A DNA stretch of 64,000 bases from Sphingosinicella sp. CPCC 101087 (GTDB lineage Bacteria > Pseudomonadota > Alphaproteobacteria > Sphingomonadales > Sphingomonadaceae): NCBI RefSeq assembly GCF_004151485.1, contig NZ_SBFF01000006.1, positions 124,001-188,000 on the forward strand, read 5' to 3'. Position numbers and translations under genes: made by a program. Shown in pieces: positions 62,186-64,000 of the stretch. The notes beneath the pieces are model-generated. The model searched no databases. It was not told the DNA's origin and saw only the letters and a program-made list of their open reading frames with translations. The number at the start of each line of letters is the position of its first letter. Position 1 is the first letter of the stretch.

Positions 62186-62212
62186 GCTGTTGTAACCGCC
62201 GCCGATACAACA
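62186..62212. promoter_or_regulatory. Dyad 3, late-promoter element before V
   Basis: Arms CTGTTGTA and TACAACAG with an 11-base GC-rich spacer, centred 63 bp before the ATG at 62262 (39 bp before the ATG at 62238). Identical arms to dyads 1 and 2. Confidence 0.75.
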
Positions 62213-62261
62213 GCCAGTCCGCGCAAGCCGCGCCGACATGCCGCACCATGGCGGCCGAACC

Positions 62262-62843
62262 ATGCGCGAAAAACAGGATCAATTTGAGGGCGACCTCGGC
62301 GACGCCATGAATTGGGCGACCGTGCTCGAGGTCGACCTGGAGAAGGGACTCGTCCGAGCCGAGGCCGGCGATGTCGAGACCGACTGGGTCCGCTGGGGCG
62401 GCGGCCGCGCCGGCGCGACGCGCACCTGGTCGCCCCCGAGCGTGGGCGAGCAGGTCATGCTCTTCGCGCCCGGCGGCGATATCGCCTCGGCCTTCGCGAT
62501 TCCCGGCTTTCATTCCGATCTGCATCCGCCCGCCGGCAACAGCCTGCGCGAGCTTGTCGTCTTCCAGGACGGCGCCGAGATCGCCTACGATCCGGAGGCG
62601 CACCTCCTCGAGGCAAAGCTGCCCGACGGCGCCACCGTCTCGATCGTCGCGACCGGCGGCATCACCCTCGACGCGACCGAGGGCGGCCTCACCATCAAAG
62701 GCGACGTCTCGATCGAGGGCGAAGTCCATGCGACCGGCGATATCGGCTCGGACGGCGACGTCGTCGCCGGCGCGATCAGCCTGCAGCAGCACAGGCATGG
62801 CGGTGTCGCCGCCGGCGGCGCGCTGACCGGTGTACCCCAATGA
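62262..62843 (+). CDS. Baseplate assembly protein V (P2 gpV-like), spike
   Basis: A 193-residue protein of the gpV family. It shows the OB-fold part (ATVLEVDLEKGLVRAEAGDVETDW), WSPPSVGEQVMLFAPGGDIASAFAI, then the beta-helix spike (ATVSIVATGGITLDATEG and GDVSIEGEVHATG) and a C-terminal His-rich LQQHRHGG that binds iron in P2. The start is uncertain: ATG at 62262 puts it 63 bp from dyad 3; an ATG at 62238 is in the same frame. Confidence 0.92.
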   Translation: MREKQDQFEGDLGDAMNWATVLEVDLEKGLVRAEAGDVETDWVRWGGGRAGATRTWSPPSVGEQVMLFAPGGDIASAFAIPGFHSDLHPPAGNSLRELVVFQDGAEIAYDPEAHLLEAKLPDGATVSIVATGGITLDATEGGLTIKGDVSIEGEVHATGDIGSDGDVVAGAISLQQHRHGGVAAGGALTGVPQ

Positions 62844-63208
62844 TCGGCATGAATGCCGCCACGGGAGCCCCGCTCGAGGGCAACGCGCACCTGGCGCAGT
62901 CGATCGCCGACATCCTGACGACGCCGATCGGCTCGCGCTGCATGCGCCGGGATTATGGCTCGCTGCTCTTCGCGCTGATCGACCAGCCCATCAACGCGAC
63001 CACGCGCCAGCGCTTCATCGCCGCCACCGCCACGGCCCTCTCCCGCTGGGAGAAGAGGATCCGCGTCGCGAAATGCGACGTCACCCTGGGCGACGGGACC
63101 GGCGCCGTCGTCGTCGATCTCGAGGCCGAGCGCATCGACGCGCCGGCGCCGAACAGCCTCGTCCGCCTCACCGTCCCGCTCAACTTCGGCCGCCCCGCCT
63201 TCGCTTAG
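62840..63208 (+). CDS. Baseplate assembly protein W (P2 gpW/T4 gp25-like)
   Basis: A 122-residue baseplate wedge protein. Recognised parts: HLAQSIADILTTPIGSRCMRRDYGS, LFALIDQPINATTRQRF and WEKRIRVAKCDV. The ATG overlaps the stop of gpV (ATGA). ATG at 62849 is an alternative start. Confidence 0.93.
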   Translation: MIGMNAATGAPLEGNAHLAQSIADILTTPIGSRCMRRDYGSLLFALIDQPINATTRQRFIAATATALSRWEKRIRVAKCDVTLGDGTGAVVVDLEAERIDAPAPNSLVRLTVPLNFGRPAFA

Positions 63209-63217
63209 GAGCCTCAC

Positions 63218-64000
63218 ATGCACGGCATCACGATCCTCGAGCCCGTCACCGGCACCCGATTCATCCGCACCGTCGCGCTCGCCGTCATAGGCCTGGTCGC
63301 GACCGCCGAGGATGCGGATGCCGAGGCTTTCCCGCTCAACACGCCGGTCCTGGTGACCGACGTCCGCCGCGCGATCGGCGATGCCGGCACCGACGGCACG
63401 CTGGCCAGGAGCCTCGGCGCGATCGCCGACCAGGCGAGCCCGATCGTGATCGTCGTCCGCGTCGCCGAGGGCGAGGACCAGCCCGGGACCGAGACCAACG
63501 TGATCGGCGGAGTCGCCGGCGGTGCCTATACCGGCATGCAGGCCCTGCTCGCGGCCGAGGCGCAGCTCGGCGTGCGGCCGCGGATCCTCGGCTGTCCCGG
63601 GCTCGACAGCCAGGCCGTCACAACGGCGCTCGTCGTCATCGCCAAGAAGCTGCGCGGCTTCGTCTATGCCGCCTGCCGCGCCGAGGACGGCATCGCGATC
63701 GCGCCCGACGATGCGGCCGCTTTGCTCTACCGCGGGGAGTTCGGCGATCGCGAGCTGATGCTTATCTATCCGGACTTCACCGGCTTCGAGGGCCATGCCG
63801 TCGCCGCGGCGATGGGCACCCGCGCCCGCATCGATGAGGAGGTGGGCTGGCACAAGACGCTCAGCAACTTCGCCGTCAACAACGTCACCGGCATCAGCAA
63901 GGACGTCTTCTTCGACATCCGCGATCCGTCGACGGCCGCGGCTTTGCTGAACGACGGCGACGTCACCACGCTCGTCCGGATGAACGGCTATCGCTTCTGG
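63218..64000 (+). CDS. Tail sheath protein (P2 gpFI-like), cut by the window edge
   Basis: The first 261 codons of a tail sheath subunit are visible; the frame is open to the last base. It starts MHGITILEPVTGTRFIRTVA, then GLVATAEDADAEAFPLNTPVLV and later FGDRELMLIYPDFTGFEG, in agreement with P2-family sheath proteins that contract on infection. It follows gpW by nine bases. Confidence 0.93.
   Translation, partial: MHGITILEPVTGTRFIRTVALAVIGLVATAEDADAEAFPLNTPVLVTDVRRAIGDAGTDGTLARSLGAIADQASPIVIVVRVAEGEDQPGTETNVIGGVAGGAYTGMQALLAAEAQLGVRPRILGCPGLDSQAVTTALVVIAKKLRGFVYAACRAEDGIAIAPDDAAALLYRGEFGDRELMLIYPDFTGFEGHAVAAAMGTRARIDEEVGWHKTLSNFAVNNVTGISKDVFFDIRDPSTAAALLNDGDVTTLVRMNGYRFW

Larger units (their letters stand above)
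40130..64000 (+). mobile_element. P2-like prophage in tRNA-Cys, right end outside the window
   Basis: Integrase, portal and terminase (Q, P, leftward), scaffold, capsid, small terminase, head completion, tail X, lysis cassette, R, S, J, I, H, V, W and FI are all recognisable and mostly in P2 order. Compared with P2, V and W lie after H, and accessory genes sit between S and J and between H and V. No recognisable repressor or replication gene A was found. All structural genes seen are intact. FI is cut by the window edge, so attR is not visible. Confidence 0.93.

Overview
The window is high-GC DNA from an alphaproteobacterium, most likely a member of the Sphingomonadales. The support is a large TonB-dependent receptor, the gene order fabD-fabG-acpP-fabF-mltG, an RcdA/DUF1465 protein, paired DUF465 (YdcH) proteins, a DksA homologue with a reduced set of zinc cysteines, a PEP-CTERM-like surface protein and copies of a GTCCGnnATGGGT-type interspersed repeat that I associate with sphingomonads. 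The species cannot be named from the sequence.

Positions 1-40,055 are chromosomal backbone. In order they hold: a TonB receptor; ahcY with a perfect 20-bp palindromic operator; yqgE; a Prx5-type peroxiredoxin; a YbjN protein; an M2 peptidase; an alpha/beta hydrolase and GFA protein; rcdA-like; TPR and DUF465 proteins; dksA; a Ser/Thr-Gly repeat PEP-CTERM-like protein; a host-attachment-like protein; surE; a K+ channel; a penicillin-amidase-family acylase; rimO; a relic of an amidohydrolase; an M17 aminopeptidase; MarR and an NlpC/P60-like protein without the catalytic cysteine; mltG-fabF-acpP-fabG-fabD; rpsF-rpsR-rplI; a beta-propeller/regulator pair; an MHS transporter; a lipoprotein; folE; tRNA-Arg(CCT); DUF1178, nitrilase, grxC, comF; an SLC13 permease; and tRNA-Cys(GCA).

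From about 40,130 to the right edge the window holds a P2-like (Peduovirus-type) prophage inserted at the 3' end of tRNA-Cys. The integrase lies just inside the tRNA. The accessory/early region (41.6-44.9 kb) has a helix-turn-helix protein, a predicted three-way-junction DNA fold, a tRNA-like gene with a greatly enlarged anticodon arm, a Cys4 protein whose spacing resembles the P2 late activator Ogr, and several small unknowns. No P2 gene A, CI or Cox was recognised. The head genes follow in P2 order (Q and P leftward; O, N, M, L, X rightward), then holin-like, endolysin, Rz and nested Rz1, tail-fibre-like genes, R, S, a leftward block of accessory genes, J, I, H, an adenine methylase, a leftward HEPN-like gene, and V, W and FI. 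FI runs off the window, so attR and the rest of the prophage are not visible.

The most notable signals are: (1) three near-identical dyads CTGTTGTA(N11)TACAACAG, found only before P/O, before J and before V, about 60 bp from the start codons, which look like the binding sites of the phage late activator; (2) the tRNA-like gene at 42,548-42,655; and (3) leftward accessory genes inserted between rightward late operons, one with an RHRAIAH motif suggestive of a HEPN ribonuclease.
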